Positions 34,303 through 44,096 of a stretch of 64,000 bases of DNA are shown one piece after another. Position 1 is the stretch's first letter. The number at the start of each line of letters is the position of its first letter. Under the pieces are notes generated by a model that had not been told where the DNA came from, did not search any database, and was given only the letters and a program-made list of their open reading frames with translations. Both the position numbers and the translations under genes were made by a program. This stretch comes from Bacteroidia bacterium (lineage in GTDB: Bacteria; Bacteroidota; Bacteroidia; Cytophagales; Cyclobacteriaceae): assembly GCA_030432655.1 (NCBI GenBank), contig JAUILA010000004.1, positions 140,988 to 204,987 of the forward strand, given 5' to 3'.

Positions 34303-35742
34303 ACTCATTTCCATAAGTTCATTAAGCTCAGGTGAAAAACGGGAGAAATATACTCCCGGCACCGTTATCAGAAGCAGAATCACCGTTTTTACAAAGGAGG
34401 TTACCCAGATTGAACCAACTGTTGGTACAAACCAGGCTATGAGTCCGGCAAATGCAAACAGGAGCAGGGCAAGAATATTTTTCCTGGTAAACGGGTTAAG
34501 ACCCATACGAATTCTCAGGTATAACAGCCGCATGATGTTGTAGGCAAGGAGAGAGATTGCCGTTGCGATAGCTGCTCCCATAACTCCGAAGGCCGGGATC
34601 AGGAGGAGGTTGGTAACGATGGTCATGATCAGCAACAGTACGCTGAAGAATGCATCAACACGGTAATAAATGGAATTTACCATGATGTACCCGTTCAAAC
34701 CAGCTCCGGTATCAAATACCTGGGACAACCCGAGGAATAAGAAGATCAGCAGACTTTCCGAGAACTCATCATCGAGAAACGACAACAGCAGGTCGTAATT
34801 GACCAGGATCAGCAGGAATGCTCCCCCGCAAAGAATGAATTGATTAATGGCAGATTTTTTATACAAGGAATCAATACTGTCAATCTCTTTCCTGTGAAAG
34901 GCTTCTGCAATCAGGGAGGGAGCAGTGCGGGCGATCGAACTCGCCGGTATTCTGATTACCATCGCCATCGCTGCCGGGATACTGTAAATTCCGACATCAC
35001 TCAGGCCAAGCATGGCGCCCAGCATTAAAATATCCACTTTATTAATCAGAAAGGAGGATATACCACTGAGAATATTGTAAGTATTAAATCGCTGGATTTG
35101 CCTGAAACTGGATGCATCTTCTTTTGTAAGCATCAGGCTGTCCGGCAATAATCTCATTGCTGCAATGTAGATGAGTGTGGCAAGCATAATCACAGAATAC
35201 GCCATGGCGTACAGGATGATAAATGTGTGGAATGACATGGTACCCTGCGCGTAGACCAGGATCAAAATCATCCAAAGGACCCTCAAAAATATAAATGGCA
35301 TACTCGCCGATAGCACATTCTTGTAAAAGGCCTTCAGGTAAGCATCGAACAGGTTGTAAAAAACCATAGCGATGCTGAAAGGAATGAGCAGGTAATAATA
35401 GTCGACAAAAAGGGATGATTGTTCTATATAGTATGCTTCAACAGCCCCCCTGAATATAAAAAACAGCGAAAGAATTATGGCGAGGCCGGCCGAACAAATC
35501 CAGATACCAATGGTCAGCGATCTTCTTTCCAGACGGGGGAAGAACCGTATGATCATATTGGGCGTTCCAAACTGGGAGAATTGGGCTATTACAATAGTCA
35601 CGGACAAAAGCAGCCTGGTAAGTCCGAACTGGTCCAGCTCCAGAAAACTTGGAAACAGAAGGACAAGGTTGACATACCCGAGTATTACCCCGGCGTATTG
35701 AATAAGGCTGTTCCAAATGCTATTGCGGCGAACTATTCCCAT
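34282..35742 (-). CDS. Polysaccharide flippase of the Wzx/MATE-like family
   Basis: 486 aa with about fourteen membrane helices. The N-terminal RRNSIWNSLIQYAGVILGYVN start and LFPSFLELDQFGLTRLL segment are typical of oligosaccharide flippases of the polysaccharide-synthesis family, which move lipid-linked glycans across the inner membrane. It overlaps the methyltransferase upstream by 10 nt, so the two are likely co-translated. Confidence 0.9.
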   Translation of the reverse strand: MGIVRRNSIWNSLIQYAGVILGYVNLVLLFPSFLELDQFGLTRLLLSVTIVIAQFSQFGTPNMIIRFFPRLERRSLTIGIWICSAGLAIILSLFFIFRGAVEAYYIEQSSLFVDYYYLLIPFSIAMVFYNLFDAYLKAFYKNVLSASMPFIFLRVLWMILILVYAQGTMSFHTFIILYAMAYSVIMLATLIYIAAMRLLPDSLMLTKEDASSFRQIQRFNTYNILSGISSFLINKVDILMLGAMLGLSDVGIYSIPAAMAMVIRIPASSIARTAPSLIAEAFHRKEIDSIDSLYKKSAINQFILCGGAFLLILVNYDLLLSFLDDEFSESLLIFLFLGLSQVFDTGAGLNGYIMVNSIYYRVDAFFSVLLLIMTIVTNLLLIPAFGVMGAAIATAISLLAYNIMRLLYLRIRMGLNPFTRKNILALLLFAFAGLIAWFVPTVGSIWVTSFVKTVILLLITVPGVYFSRFSPELNELMEMSLRFFRK

Positions 35743-36521
35743 GCATTGTCGTTTTTCCTGAGAAGTATAAGGAGATGGCTGGGATGTTTCGCGGAAATCA
35801 ATGTATTAACTGAATCGATCGCAAAGGCAATCGGATTAAATGCCCCTTTCAATTCGTTTCGTGCGCCGCAATGAATGCAAAAATGATAAGGCACCCCCTG
35901 CGATTTGATCCAGTGGGACGGGATCCATGCTTGTGGCGGCGTCAGCTGATGTTTCAGCCGGGCCAGGTATTTTTTATAGCCCCTCACCGGTTTGCCGAAT
36001 TCCTGGAGGGCAGCCACTTTCCAGCCTGGAAAAAGCCCGGCGATACTCTCTTTGCTAAAATTCTGCAGGTGACCGTTTTTGTGATATACACGTCCACATT
36101 GATTGCACCTGACCTGAAGTTTATGTAAGGGCTCCCGGTTTGGTACAGTTATCAGTATATAGTGCTTACTTAGACGTTCAAACTCTCTTAGCGTTCTGTC
36201 AAAAAGATCGTCCGGCAGATGCTCGATCATTTCACTGGAGAAAACCAAATCAAACGACTTATCCGGACGGGGAATGGCATCGCAGGACGCCTGAATATGG
36301 GGCGCCTTGACAAAACGAAGCTTTGAAGCATTTATATCAGCCCCCAGCACGTCGAAACTTTTATGGAGTTCGTTCGTGATCAGTCCGTTGCCACATCCGA
36401 TGTCGACAATGGTTTTTACTTCATCCGGGATTACTCCCAGTAAGCGATCAAGTTTTTGTTTGTCACGTATATCCGTGATTTCGGTGTATGTGCGTTCGGC
36501 GTAGGTGTTCTTGGAATCCAT
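35733..36521 (-). CDS. Class I SAM-dependent methyltransferase with zinc-ribbon-like insert
   Basis: 262 aa. Motif I is TIVDIGCGNGLIT near residue 40, followed by FDLVFSSEMIEHLPDD, which places it in the Methyltransf_11 group that often modifies sugars or lipids. The second half contains QVRCNQCGRVYHKNGH and FCIHCGARNE, two C-x2-C pairs that may bind zinc, an uncommon feature. The context (flippase, glycosyltransferases) suggests glycan methylation. The target is unknown. Confidence 0.85.
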   Translation of the reverse strand: MDSKNTYAERTYTEITDIRDKQKLDRLLGVIPDEVKTIVDIGCGNGLITNELHKSFDVLGADINASKLRFVKAPHIQASCDAIPRPDKSFDLVFSSEMIEHLPDDLFDRTLREFERLSKHYILITVPNREPLHKLQVRCNQCGRVYHKNGHLQNFSKESIAGLFPGWKVAALQEFGKPVRGYKKYLARLKHQLTPPQAWIPSHWIKSQGVPYHFCIHCGARNELKGAFNPIAFAIDSVNTLISAKHPSHLLILLRKNDNAWE

Positions 36522-36546
36522 TGACCCGGCAAATCTACAGGATAAA

Positions 36547-37095
36547 TTATTTTAAACGTCCGGGATTGTCTTTGACAAACGCCGACCAGCTGGATGTTTT
36601 TGTTGTGGCGGTGCCGAACTGATAATAGTGACACACCGCAACGGCCAGGGCATCGGTTGCATCCAGCAGCTTGGGTGCTTCCCTGATGCTGAGCTGTTTA
36701 ATGAGCATATCCGCCACCTGTTCCTTGGACGCATTGCCATTGCCGGTCACCGATTGCTTGACTTTTTTCGGCGCATATTCACTGATAGGTATTCCTTTTG
36801 AAAGTGCCGCAGCCATTGCCACCCCCTGGGCACGGCCAAGTTTCAGCATTGACTGTACATTCTTTCCGTAAAACGGTGCCTCAAGGGCAACCTCATCAGG
36901 TCCGAATTCATCAATAACCTGACTTACCCGTTCAAATATTTTTTTCAACTTCAATTCGTGCCCTCCATATTTCTTAAGATGGATGACCCCAAATTGCAGC
37001 AGAGACAGCTTTTTCCCCCTGACCAGGATGATTGCATAGCCCATCACCGTGGTTCCCGGGTCAAGCCCGAGAATGATTCTTTCCCTTTCTGCCAA
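36547..37095 (-). CDS. ruvC: Crossover junction endodeoxyribonuclease RuvC
   Basis: About 182 aa Holliday-junction resolvase. The RNase-H-like acidic residues are visible in IILGLDPGTTVMGYAI, in VALEAPFYGKNV, and near the C-terminus in LDATDALAVAVCHYY. No ATG is available in frame. A TTG at 37095 is preferred: it is preceded by AGGA at a suitable distance and gives MAERERIILGLDPG, like homologues; a TTG at 37116 would add seven residues. The basic tail SAFVKDNPGRLK is common in Bacteroidota RuvC. Confidence 0.93.
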   Translation of the reverse strand: MAERERIILGLDPGTTVMGYAIILVRGKKLSLLQFGVIHLKKYGGHELKLKKIFERVSQVIDEFGPDEVALEAPFYGKNVQSMLKLGRAQGVAMAAALSKGIPISEYAPKKVKQSVTGNGNASKEQVADMLIKQLSIREAPKLLDATDALAVAVCHYYQFGTATTKTSSWSAFVKDNPGRLK

Positions 37096-37118
37096 TTTTT
37101 TTCCTACTTTGTTCAAAC

Positions 37119-38045
37119 ATGCAATATAGGTATAGTCTGCCGGTTAAAAAAGAAGTCCTCGGGTACGCCGGGGCGGTTCTTCGTATCCTCGTTTTCGGGG
37201 CGGTACTGGCCTATCTTTACAATCATTTTACACGTGGCAACCTGTCCTGGGAGCCGTCTCTGATTTGGAATAGTCTTTCCTCTCCCGTTGCCTGGGCTGC
37301 ACTTATTCTGATGCCACTAAACCTGGGACTGGAGTCCTTAAAATGGCATTATCTGGTCAGCAGGGACCGCAATTACCCTTTTACCATGGCCGTCAAAGCG
37401 GTTTTTACCGGGTTGGCATGTGGTTTAGTGACCCCAAGGGCAGTAGGAGAATATGCCGGGCGCCTGGCATTTCTCCCCGGAGCAGATAAATTATCCCTGG
37501 CCGGTCCGCTATTGCTCTCACGTATTTCACAACTTTCGGTGACCATCCTTTTCGGGAGTGCCGGGGTATACTACCTGGCTGGATTATGGCCCGCACTTGC
37601 CTGTCTCCTGGTGGCACCCATCCTGCTTATTACCGTATATGCCATTGTGAGAAAATGGCAGTTTCCGGGACGCACCTTTGTCAATAAATTGCTGAAAGGA
37701 GCTGAGAATGTGAGTCACAGGGATCTCCTGGTTTTGGTCGGATTATCCACCGCGCGCTATTTTGTTTTTTGTCTGCAGTTTGTCCTGGTTATGAAGGTAA
37801 TGACCTCCATGGACTGGTCGCTGATTTTGACTGGCGTAAGCTGGATTTTTATCGCTAAATCAGTGCTGCCCTCCGTGAATTTTCTTGGGGATCTTGGGTT
37901 AAGGGAATTTTCAGCAGTTTATTTTTTCGCCCACGCAGGACAGGATACGCTTCCTGTACTCACCGCCAGTCTCGTGGTTTGGGCCATCAATATAGCCCTG
38001 CCTGCCATACTGGGAGCTGTCTTGCTGTTTAATAAAAAAGCATGA
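37119..38045 (+). CDS. Lysylphosphatidylglycerol-synthase-type (UPF0104) membrane protein
   Basis: 308 aa with seven to eight membrane helices. The segments LNLGLESLKWHYLV and GLACGLVTPRAVGEYAGRLAF match the conserved core of the LPG_synthase_TM/AglD family, whose members flip or modify lipids or lipid-linked sugars. No C-terminal aminoacyl-transferase domain is present, so it is not a lysyl-PG synthase. It starts two bases downstream of the divergent ruvC region and overlaps the next gene by 4 nt (ATGA). First gene of a five-gene operon. Confidence 0.85.
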   Translation: MQYRYSLPVKKEVLGYAGAVLRILVFGAVLAYLYNHFTRGNLSWEPSLIWNSLSSPVAWAALILMPLNLGLESLKWHYLVSRDRNYPFTMAVKAVFTGLACGLVTPRAVGEYAGRLAFLPGADKLSLAGPLLLSRISQLSVTILFGSAGVYYLAGLWPALACLLVAPILLITVYAIVRKWQFPGRTFVNKLLKGAENVSHRDLLVLVGLSTARYFVFCLQFVLVMKVMTSMDWSLILTGVSWIFIAKSVLPSVNFLGDLGLREFSAVYFFAHAGQDTLPVLTASLVVWAINIALPAILGAVLLFNKKA

Positions 38046-39163
38046 TCTACCTGTTCATTTTTTCAGCCCTGTTTCTGACTTTCCTGCCACTTTGGGCCTG
38101 GTACGGGTGGAGCAGAAATAAAATCAGTTCGTCCGGTACAGGACAACCCGTAATAAGTATCGTTATTCCGTTTCGCAACGAAGCCCATCGTATTCTCCCG
38201 CTGCTCAAATCCCTTGAACAAATTGATTATCCGGTAATATCTTTTGAAATAATTTTTGTTGACGATCATTCCGGGGATGCGGGCGCGGCTATGGTATCCC
38301 GATGGACAGAAACAAGAATGAACGCGCGAATGATTGGCAACGATCAGAACGGACGTGGTAAAAAAGCTGCACTTACCAAAGGTATTCATGCAGCTACCGG
38401 TGAATTGATCCTGACCACCGACGCCGATTGCCAGCCCGGCCCAGCCTGGCTGAGATCCATGGCAGCCTGTTTTTCAAATGAGCAACATGCCATGACGCCC
38501 GGGCTGGTGGCGCCGCTTCCGGGCAGTGGATGGCTTTCATCACTTGCGACCTGTGATATGGCGGCGCTCACAGGCTTTTCGGCGGGATCCCTGGCTCTCG
38601 GGCATCCCTCCATGTGCAACGGTGCCAACCTGGCTTTTCGCAAAAAGGTTTTCCTGGAGGTTAACGGTTATAAAGGCAATGAACACGTGCCGAGTGGAGA
38701 CGATGAGTTCCTGATGCACAAGGTGTCGGAGAAATATCCGAACGGCTTGTCCTATAATACCGATCCGAACGCCGTAATCAGGACTGAGCTTCCCCGGTCA
38801 TTCAATGAGTTTCTTCAGCAACGTATTCGCTGGGTATCAAAATGGCGTCACCAGGCCGGGCGTAAAATTAACCTGCTGGCTCCGTTGCTGTTTATGGCCT
38901 ATTTATTATTCCTGTCCGGCTGGTTTATGGCTGTTTTCAAGCCTGACCTTTTATTCCTGATTGCTGGATTGAGCCTTTTGAAATTCCTGGGAGATTACCT
39001 TCTGATCAGCGCTGTTATGCGGGTATGGGGTCAACAGGTCAGCCTTGCCGGCTTCCTCTTCGCCGAACTCGTCTACCCGGTTTATGTGCTCCTGTTCTCT
39101 CTTCTGGCATTTCGCCGGCAATATGACTGGAAAGGCAGGCGTTATGAAGAGGCACTTGCGTAA
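38042..39163 (+). CDS. Membrane-associated family 2 glycosyltransferase
   Basis: 373 aa. N-terminal anchor helix, then a GT-A domain with ISIVIPFRNEAHRI, the FVDDHSGD Asp pair, the TTDADCQPG D-x-D metal site and the processive-type QQRIRW motif, and three C-terminal helices. It resembles cellulose-synthase-like/CrtQ-like enzymes that build glycolipids. It is paralogous to the GT2 at 41031-42116 in the same operon. The sugar and acceptor are unknown. Confidence 0.92.
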   Translation: MIYLFIFSALFLTFLPLWAWYGWSRNKISSSGTGQPVISIVIPFRNEAHRILPLLKSLEQIDYPVISFEIIFVDDHSGDAGAAMVSRWTETRMNARMIGNDQNGRGKKAALTKGIHAATGELILTTDADCQPGPAWLRSMAACFSNEQHAMTPGLVAPLPGSGWLSSLATCDMAALTGFSAGSLALGHPSMCNGANLAFRKKVFLEVNGYKGNEHVPSGDDEFLMHKVSEKYPNGLSYNTDPNAVIRTELPRSFNEFLQQRIRWVSKWRHQAGRKINLLAPLLFMAYLLFLSGWFMAVFKPDLLFLIAGLSLLKFLGDYLLISAVMRVWGQQVSLAGFLFAELVYPVYVLLFSLLAFRRQYDWKGRRYEEALA

Positions 39164-39184
39164 TATTTGTATATTTCGGTCCGA

Positions 39185-40414
39185 ATGGAATCAGTCTCAC
39201 TTCAGAATAAGTACAATCTTAAGGAACTCCAGGTTAATTCACTGCTTGAGATCACACAGGCTATCAACAATAACCTGTCCGAGGAATCCTTGTATAAAAT
39301 TTATGACTTCACGCTGAGGGCAAACCTGAAGATCAACAAACTTGCCCTGTACGTAATGGACGAGGAATGGAGTTGTAAGGTCTCATTCGGAACTTCCAGC
39401 GAATGCGCCGCCATGGAACCGCCATCTGACCTCACCGGGATCAGGTTGGTGACGCGCATGGACAAGCTGGATGCGCGTGATGATGTATTCGGGGAGTTTG
39501 ATTATGTGCTTCCTGTGATCCACAAGGAGTCGCTGCTGGCAATTGCATTTATAGGCGGTATCCGTCAGGATGATGAGGAATCAACCATGAGCAGCCACCT
39601 TCGTTTCATTCAGGCATTGAGTAATATTATTATAGTTGCCATTGAGAATAAGAAACTGGCGCGTCGACAGCTTGAACAGGAATCACTGCGGAAGGAACTG
39701 GAAATCGCCAGTGATGTCCAGCACTTTCTGTTTCCGGATTCACTGCCCTATGGCCCCCGGCTGAAAATCGCTGCCAGTTACCTGCCGCATGACCGGATCG
39801 GCGGGGATTATTACGACTACATTCCGCTTAACAAAAATCAGTTCCTTTTATGCATCGCGGATGTTTCCGGTAAAGGGATTCCGGCGGCTCTGCTGATGTC
39901 TAATTTCCAGGCGTCCCTTCGTACGCTGGTCCGCCAGACGCCGAACCTGAGGGAAATTGTGGAGGAACTGAATTTCCAGATCCTGGAGAATGCGAAAGGG
40001 GAGAAGTTCATAACCTTCTTTGGGGCGATTTATGATCATTCCCTGAAAACCCTGGCTTACATCAATTCCGGGCACAATCCGCCGGTTCTTCTCCGGAAAA
40101 ACGGGGAGGTAGAGTGGCTGAAAGACGGATCTACTGTACTGGGCGCCATGCACCCGCTGCCATTCCTCAATGAAGGATTCATCACTGACCTGGATGATTT
40201 TATACTATTTTGTTATACCGACGGACTTACCGAAACGGCAAATGAGCAAAATGAAGAATTCGGGGAAGACAGTGTGCTTGAATTTTTTAAAAATGACAAG
40301 AGCCGGGACCTTAAAAAGATCCACCAGGATATAATTATCTCCCTGGATGATTTTAAAGGTCTGAAAAAATACCACGATGACATCACCCTGTTGTCGTGCA
40401 AAGTGGAACCCTGA
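39185..40414 (+). CDS. PP2C/SpoIIE-type serine/threonine phosphatase with N-terminal sensor domain
   Basis: About 409 aa. Residues ~1-150 form a GAF-like sensor domain; a helical linker (KLARRQLEQESLRKELEIA) leads to the SpoIIE phosphatase domain with RIGGDYYDYI, CIADVSGKGIPAALLMS, NSGHNPPVLL and FCYTDGLTE, all metal-binding PP2C motifs. The ATG at 39185 (MESVSLQNKYN) is preferred over 39167 for match to family starts. Such proteins commonly act in partner-switching by dephosphorylating anti-anti-sigma factors, but no such factors are here; instead it sits among glycan genes. Confidence 0.92.
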   Translation: MESVSLQNKYNLKELQVNSLLEITQAINNNLSEESLYKIYDFTLRANLKINKLALYVMDEEWSCKVSFGTSSECAAMEPPSDLTGIRLVTRMDKLDARDDVFGEFDYVLPVIHKESLLAIAFIGGIRQDDEESTMSSHLRFIQALSNIIIVAIENKKLARRQLEQESLRKELEIASDVQHFLFPDSLPYGPRLKIAASYLPHDRIGGDYYDYIPLNKNQFLLCIADVSGKGIPAALLMSNFQASLRTLVRQTPNLREIVEELNFQILENAKGEKFITFFGAIYDHSLKTLAYINSGHNPPVLLRKNGEVEWLKDGSTVLGAMHPLPFLNEGFITDLDDFILFCYTDGLTETANEQNEEFGEDSVLEFFKNDKSRDLKKIHQDIIISLDDFKGLKKYHDDITLLSCKVEP

Positions 40415-41034
40415 TGTACTGGCACCGCACTCCGCTTTTACTTCAATGGTTATATCCGGGATTGGAATGGCATGGATCCAGAAAAGAGAAAGTATTGTAC
40501 CTGACCTTTGATGATGGTCCGGTGCCGGATGAAACCCCGTTCATCCTGGAAACACTTAATACATTCGAAATCAGCGCGACTTTTTTTTGCGTAGGTGATA
40601 ATGTGCGCAGGTATCCGGATTTGTACCAGCGTATTCTGAAGGAAGGACATCGCACAGGTAATCACACCATGAATCATGTGAAAGGCTGGGGTACGGATAC
40701 ATCGCAGTATCTGCGAAATGTAAATGCCTGTGATGAGGTTATGGAGGAGAATGGCGGTAAACCGGGGTTGTTCCGGCCACCCTACGGAAAGGCCACACGG
40801 AAACAGTTGCGCCACCTGAAGGGATACAGGGTGATTATGTGGGATGTCCTTTCGGGAGATTTTGATGAAAGCCTGCCTCCCGGGGAATGTCTGGAGAAAA
40901 CAATCAAATCGACAAGTAATGGTTCGATTATCATATTCCATGATAATGTCAAAGCACACGAAAGGCTGCGGTATGCGCTTCCTGAATTTATCCGGATTAT
41001 GCTTGAAAGGGGATTCGAATTCCGTACTATATGA
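40414..41034 (+). CDS. Polysaccharide deacetylase (NodB homology domain)
   Basis: About 206 aa. The NodB motifs are complete: LTFDDGPVP (catalytic Asp pair), HRTGNHTMNH (zinc His residues), RPPYG and a late IIIFHDN motif. It removes N-acetyl groups from amino sugars. The start ATG at 40414 overlaps the phosphatase stop by one base (TGATG), supporting this start over an earlier in-frame codon. No signal peptide is evident, suggesting a cytoplasmic, lipid-linked substrate rather than a wall polymer. Confidence 0.93.
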   Translation: MYWHRTPLLLQWLYPGLEWHGSRKEKVLYLTFDDGPVPDETPFILETLNTFEISATFFCVGDNVRRYPDLYQRILKEGHRTGNHTMNHVKGWGTDTSQYLRNVNACDEVMEENGGKPGLFRPPYGKATRKQLRHLKGYRVIMWDVLSGDFDESLPPGECLEKTIKSTSNGSIIIFHDNVKAHERLRYALPEFIRIMLERGFEFRTI

Positions 41035-42116
41035 TGGAGGAGTTGCTGATTGTCTTACTCATTTCCGTGATCCTTCAGGACATTCTCATACTTTTCCTTT
41101 ACCGCCCGTCAGTCAGCAGAAAAGATGATTTAACCAGCGGGCCTTTCATATCCGTATTACTGGCCGTCCGGGATGAGGAAGATACGCTGCGCCGCTGCAT
41201 TGATGGCCTGGTTCGCCAAAAGTATCCGGCGGATAAATTTGAGATCCTGGTAGGGAATGACTCATCGGCCGATGGAACGCGTCGTATTCTCCGGGAAATG
41301 GAAAAGAAACATGCGGCAGTCCACGGGTTTGATGTACCGGAAGGCTACCATGGCCTTACGGGTAAGGCAAAAGGGATTGCGTTTCTGACCACCAGGGCCA
41401 GGGGGGATATTTTTTTGATTACCGATGCAGACACCGCACCAAATCCGGATTGGGCAACTTCTATGAGTGAACCCCTGATAAAGGAAGGGTACGGACTGGT
41501 AAACGGGGTGACGATAATCAGAAAGTCGCGTTTTCAGGATATGGAGTGGGTTCATGCCCAGGCGTTATTAAAAGTGCTGAGCGATATCTGGCGTCCGGTT
41601 ACGGGGATAGGAAACAATATGGGGGTAACCCGCGAGGCCTATGATCGCACCGGTGGTTTTGAGTCCATTCCCTATTCCATCACAGAAGATCACGCCTTGT
41701 ATGAGGCAGCCAGGAAACAAGGTTTCAGACTTAAACAATTGAACGGGCCGGGTCCGCTTGCTGAAAGTTTGCCGGTGCCGGTACCGGGTGAATACCTTGA
41801 GCAACGCAAGCGATGGCTGAGGGGCGTGGTGAAGATCCCGGTCTGGGTCCAGGGACTGCTTGCTTTGCAATCGTTGTTTGTGGTTCTTGTGGCCGGGCTC
41901 TTTTATTATTCTCCCGCTACTGCCCTGATTTTGCTTGGCGTTCGCATAATAGTCCGCATGCCCCTTTTTCTGCGGCAGTATCACGGACTAGGAAGACGGT
42001 TCAATCCGCTTCATGTACTGTGGTTTGAGCCCGTGTCCGGGTTCATGAACATACTGGCAGTGATCAAGTATTTTATGCCCGGTGGAGTGCGATGGAAGGG
42101 ACGTGTCTATAAATGA
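41031..42116 (+). CDS. Membrane-associated family 2 glycosyltransferase
   Basis: 361 aa. N-terminal hydrophobic stretch, ISVLLAVRDEEDTLRRC, the GNDSSADGT motif, the D-x-D in LITDADTAPNPDW and the EQRKRWLRG motif, followed by two to three C-terminal helices. It overlaps the deacetylase by 4 nt and is the last gene of the operon that begins at 37119. With the neighbouring deacetylase and the first GT2 it could make an amino-sugar-containing glycolipid. This is inferred from context. Confidence 0.92.
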   Translation: MMEELLIVLLISVILQDILILFLYRPSVSRKDDLTSGPFISVLLAVRDEEDTLRRCIDGLVRQKYPADKFEILVGNDSSADGTRRILREMEKKHAAVHGFDVPEGYHGLTGKAKGIAFLTTRARGDIFLITDADTAPNPDWATSMSEPLIKEGYGLVNGVTIIRKSRFQDMEWVHAQALLKVLSDIWRPVTGIGNNMGVTREAYDRTGGFESIPYSITEDHALYEAARKQGFRLKQLNGPGPLAESLPVPVPGEYLEQRKRWLRGVVKIPVWVQGLLALQSLFVVLVAGLFYYSPATALILLGVRIIVRMPLFLRQYHGLGRRFNPLHVLWFEPVSGFMNILAVIKYFMPGGVRWKGRVYK

Positions 42117-42182
42117 AGTGGTATGCACTGCCTCTTTCGTCAAAATTAGTATTTTCGCAATCCCCACTGACCTGAAAATGAG

Positions 42183-42962
42183 ATGCAGTTTACAGATAGT
42201 CACGCACATGTTTACCTTGGACAATTTGAGCAGGACCGGGATGAGGTAATCCGGAAGAGTATTGATAGCGGAGTTGGGCGTATCTACATGCCCAACGTGG
42301 ACAGTGAGACAATCGACGCCATGCTGGAAGCTGAAAGCACGCATCCTCAGGTATGTATACCTATGATGGGGCTGCATCCCTGTTCAGTGAATGATCAATT
42401 TGAAAAGGAGCTGCAGCTGGTTGAGCATTGGCTGAATAAGCGGTCGTTTGCCGCGGTGGGGGAGATAGGTACCGACCTGTATTGGGACAGGACCTACTGG
42501 GCGCAGCAGCAGGAAGCCCTGAAAATACAGCTGCAATGGGGTCTGGATTTTGATTTGCCGGTGGTTCTGCATTCAAGGGATTCGATTGATGAGACCATCC
42601 AACTGGTGCGCCCGTTTGCTGATAAAGGATTAAAGGGGGTGTTTCATTGTTTCACAGGCAATGGTAAGCAGGCGGAGGAAATTATTGAGATGGGTTTTTT
42701 ACTCGGGATCGGCGGGGTGGCAACTTTTAAGAATGGCGGACTTGATAAGTTGCTCGATAAAATTCCTGTACGTCACCTGGTGCTGGAAACGGACAGTCCG
42801 TACCTGGCGCCTGTACCGCATCGCGGAAAACGAAATGAACCTTCCTATATTCCACTGATAGCAGACAGGATTTCCGTAATTACAGGGGAAACCGTTGAAA
42901 ATATTGCAAAAATTACCACCGATAACGCGCTGAAACTGTTTAATGAAATTCGAAAAGATTAA
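42183..42962 (+). CDS. tatD: TatD family metal-dependent hydrolase
   Basis: 259 aa TIM-barrel DNase/hydrolase. Metal ligands appear as TDSHAHVY (H-x-H), VGEIGTD (Glu), LHSRDS, FHCFTG and LETDSPYLAP, which is the diagnostic C-terminal motif with Asp. TatD proteins act as 3'-5' exonucleases or D-aminoacyl-tRNA-type hydrolases in different hosts. Its 3' end overlaps the asparaginase start by 20 nt. Confidence 0.93.
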   Translation: MQFTDSHAHVYLGQFEQDRDEVIRKSIDSGVGRIYMPNVDSETIDAMLEAESTHPQVCIPMMGLHPCSVNDQFEKELQLVEHWLNKRSFAAVGEIGTDLYWDRTYWAQQQEALKIQLQWGLDFDLPVVLHSRDSIDETIQLVRPFADKGLKGVFHCFTGNGKQAEEIIEMGFLLGIGGVATFKNGGLDKLLDKIPVRHLVLETDSPYLAPVPHRGKRNEPSYIPLIADRISVITGETVENIAKITTDNALKLFNEIRKD

Positions 42963-44013
42963 TGTAATCACATCGGCTTACAGGGAGCCGGAAAACAGCG
43001 TCCTGATTATCTACACGGGCGGAACGCTGGGCATGGTTCATGATAAAAACGGGGCCCTTATACCGTTTGACTTCACCAACATACTTGAACACCTCCCATC
43101 GCTGCGTCAGCTAGAGCTGAATGTGACGGTTGTGTCTTTTTTGCCTCCGGTGGATTCTTCTAATATGAAACCTTCGGACTGGATCACGATTGCCGGGCTG
43201 ATAAGCGATCATTATGATGAATTTGACGGATTTGTAGTATTACACGGAACTGATACGATGGCATATACAGCGTCTGCCCTGAGTTTCATGCTGGAGAATC
43301 TTACAAAGCCGGTGGTCTTTACGGGTGCCCAGCTGCCGATCTCGGCAGTGCGGTCAGATGCCCGGGAGAATTTGATTACGTCGCTGCAGATCGCCTCGAT
43401 GAAGCAATACGACCAGGCGGTGGTACCCGAAGTATCGATATTCTTTAATAATATCCTGTTGCGTGCCAACCGGTCGAGAAAAGTGGAAAGTATATATTTT
43501 GATGCATTCGAATCAGACAACTATCCCGTTCTGGCGGAAGCCGGCGTTGTGATTAATTATAATATGCCCATGATCCAGGTCCCGGATTATGAAAAGCCGA
43601 TAACCATTCATACTAAATTTGATGAGAATATAGCGCTTTTAAAACTTTTCCCAGGTATATCTGAAAGGATGGTTAGGGCGGTACTCGACATGCCTGATTT
43701 GCGTGGGGTGGTGCTGGAGACATTCGGGGCTGGTAATGCGATAACGGACGAATGGTTTATTAATTTGTTACGGGATGCAATTGCCCGGGGAGTTACTATT
43801 TTGAATATTTCACAGTGTACAGGCGGACGGGTTTTGCAGGGAAGATATTCAACGAGCGAACTTATGCTTAAAATAGGCGTGTTGGGGGGTGCGGATTTGA
43901 CCACAGAATCTGCACTGGCGAAATTAATGATGGTGCTGGGTGAGGAAGAGGATACCGCTCGTATAAAAAAACGTCTGATGGCCCCAATATGTGGCGAAAT
44001 GAGCTTGATTTGA
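42943..44013 (+). CDS. ansA: Type I (cytoplasmic) L-asparaginase
   Basis: 356 aa. The first catalytic Thr lies in IIYTGGTLGMVHD and the second in VVLHGTDTMAYTASAL, both hallmark asparaginase signatures; FTGAQLPISAVRSDARENL is also conserved. No signal peptide is seen, supporting a cytoplasmic enzyme hydrolysing asparagine to aspartate and ammonia. Translationally coupled to tatD. Confidence 0.93.
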   Translation: MKFEKINVITSAYREPENSVLIIYTGGTLGMVHDKNGALIPFDFTNILEHLPSLRQLELNVTVVSFLPPVDSSNMKPSDWITIAGLISDHYDEFDGFVVLHGTDTMAYTASALSFMLENLTKPVVFTGAQLPISAVRSDARENLITSLQIASMKQYDQAVVPEVSIFFNNILLRANRSRKVESIYFDAFESDNYPVLAEAGVVINYNMPMIQVPDYEKPITIHTKFDENIALLKLFPGISERMVRAVLDMPDLRGVVLETFGAGNAITDEWFINLLRDAIARGVTILNISQCTGGRVLQGRYSTSELMLKIGVLGGADLTTESALAKLMMVLGEEEDTARIKKRLMAPICGEMSLI

Positions 44014-44096
44014 CGTTTCATATTCAATATTTGTCTTGCATAAAGACATTTTTATTGATTTATTTGTGCTTGCTGTGGGAAGAGTTTCCTGGCAAC

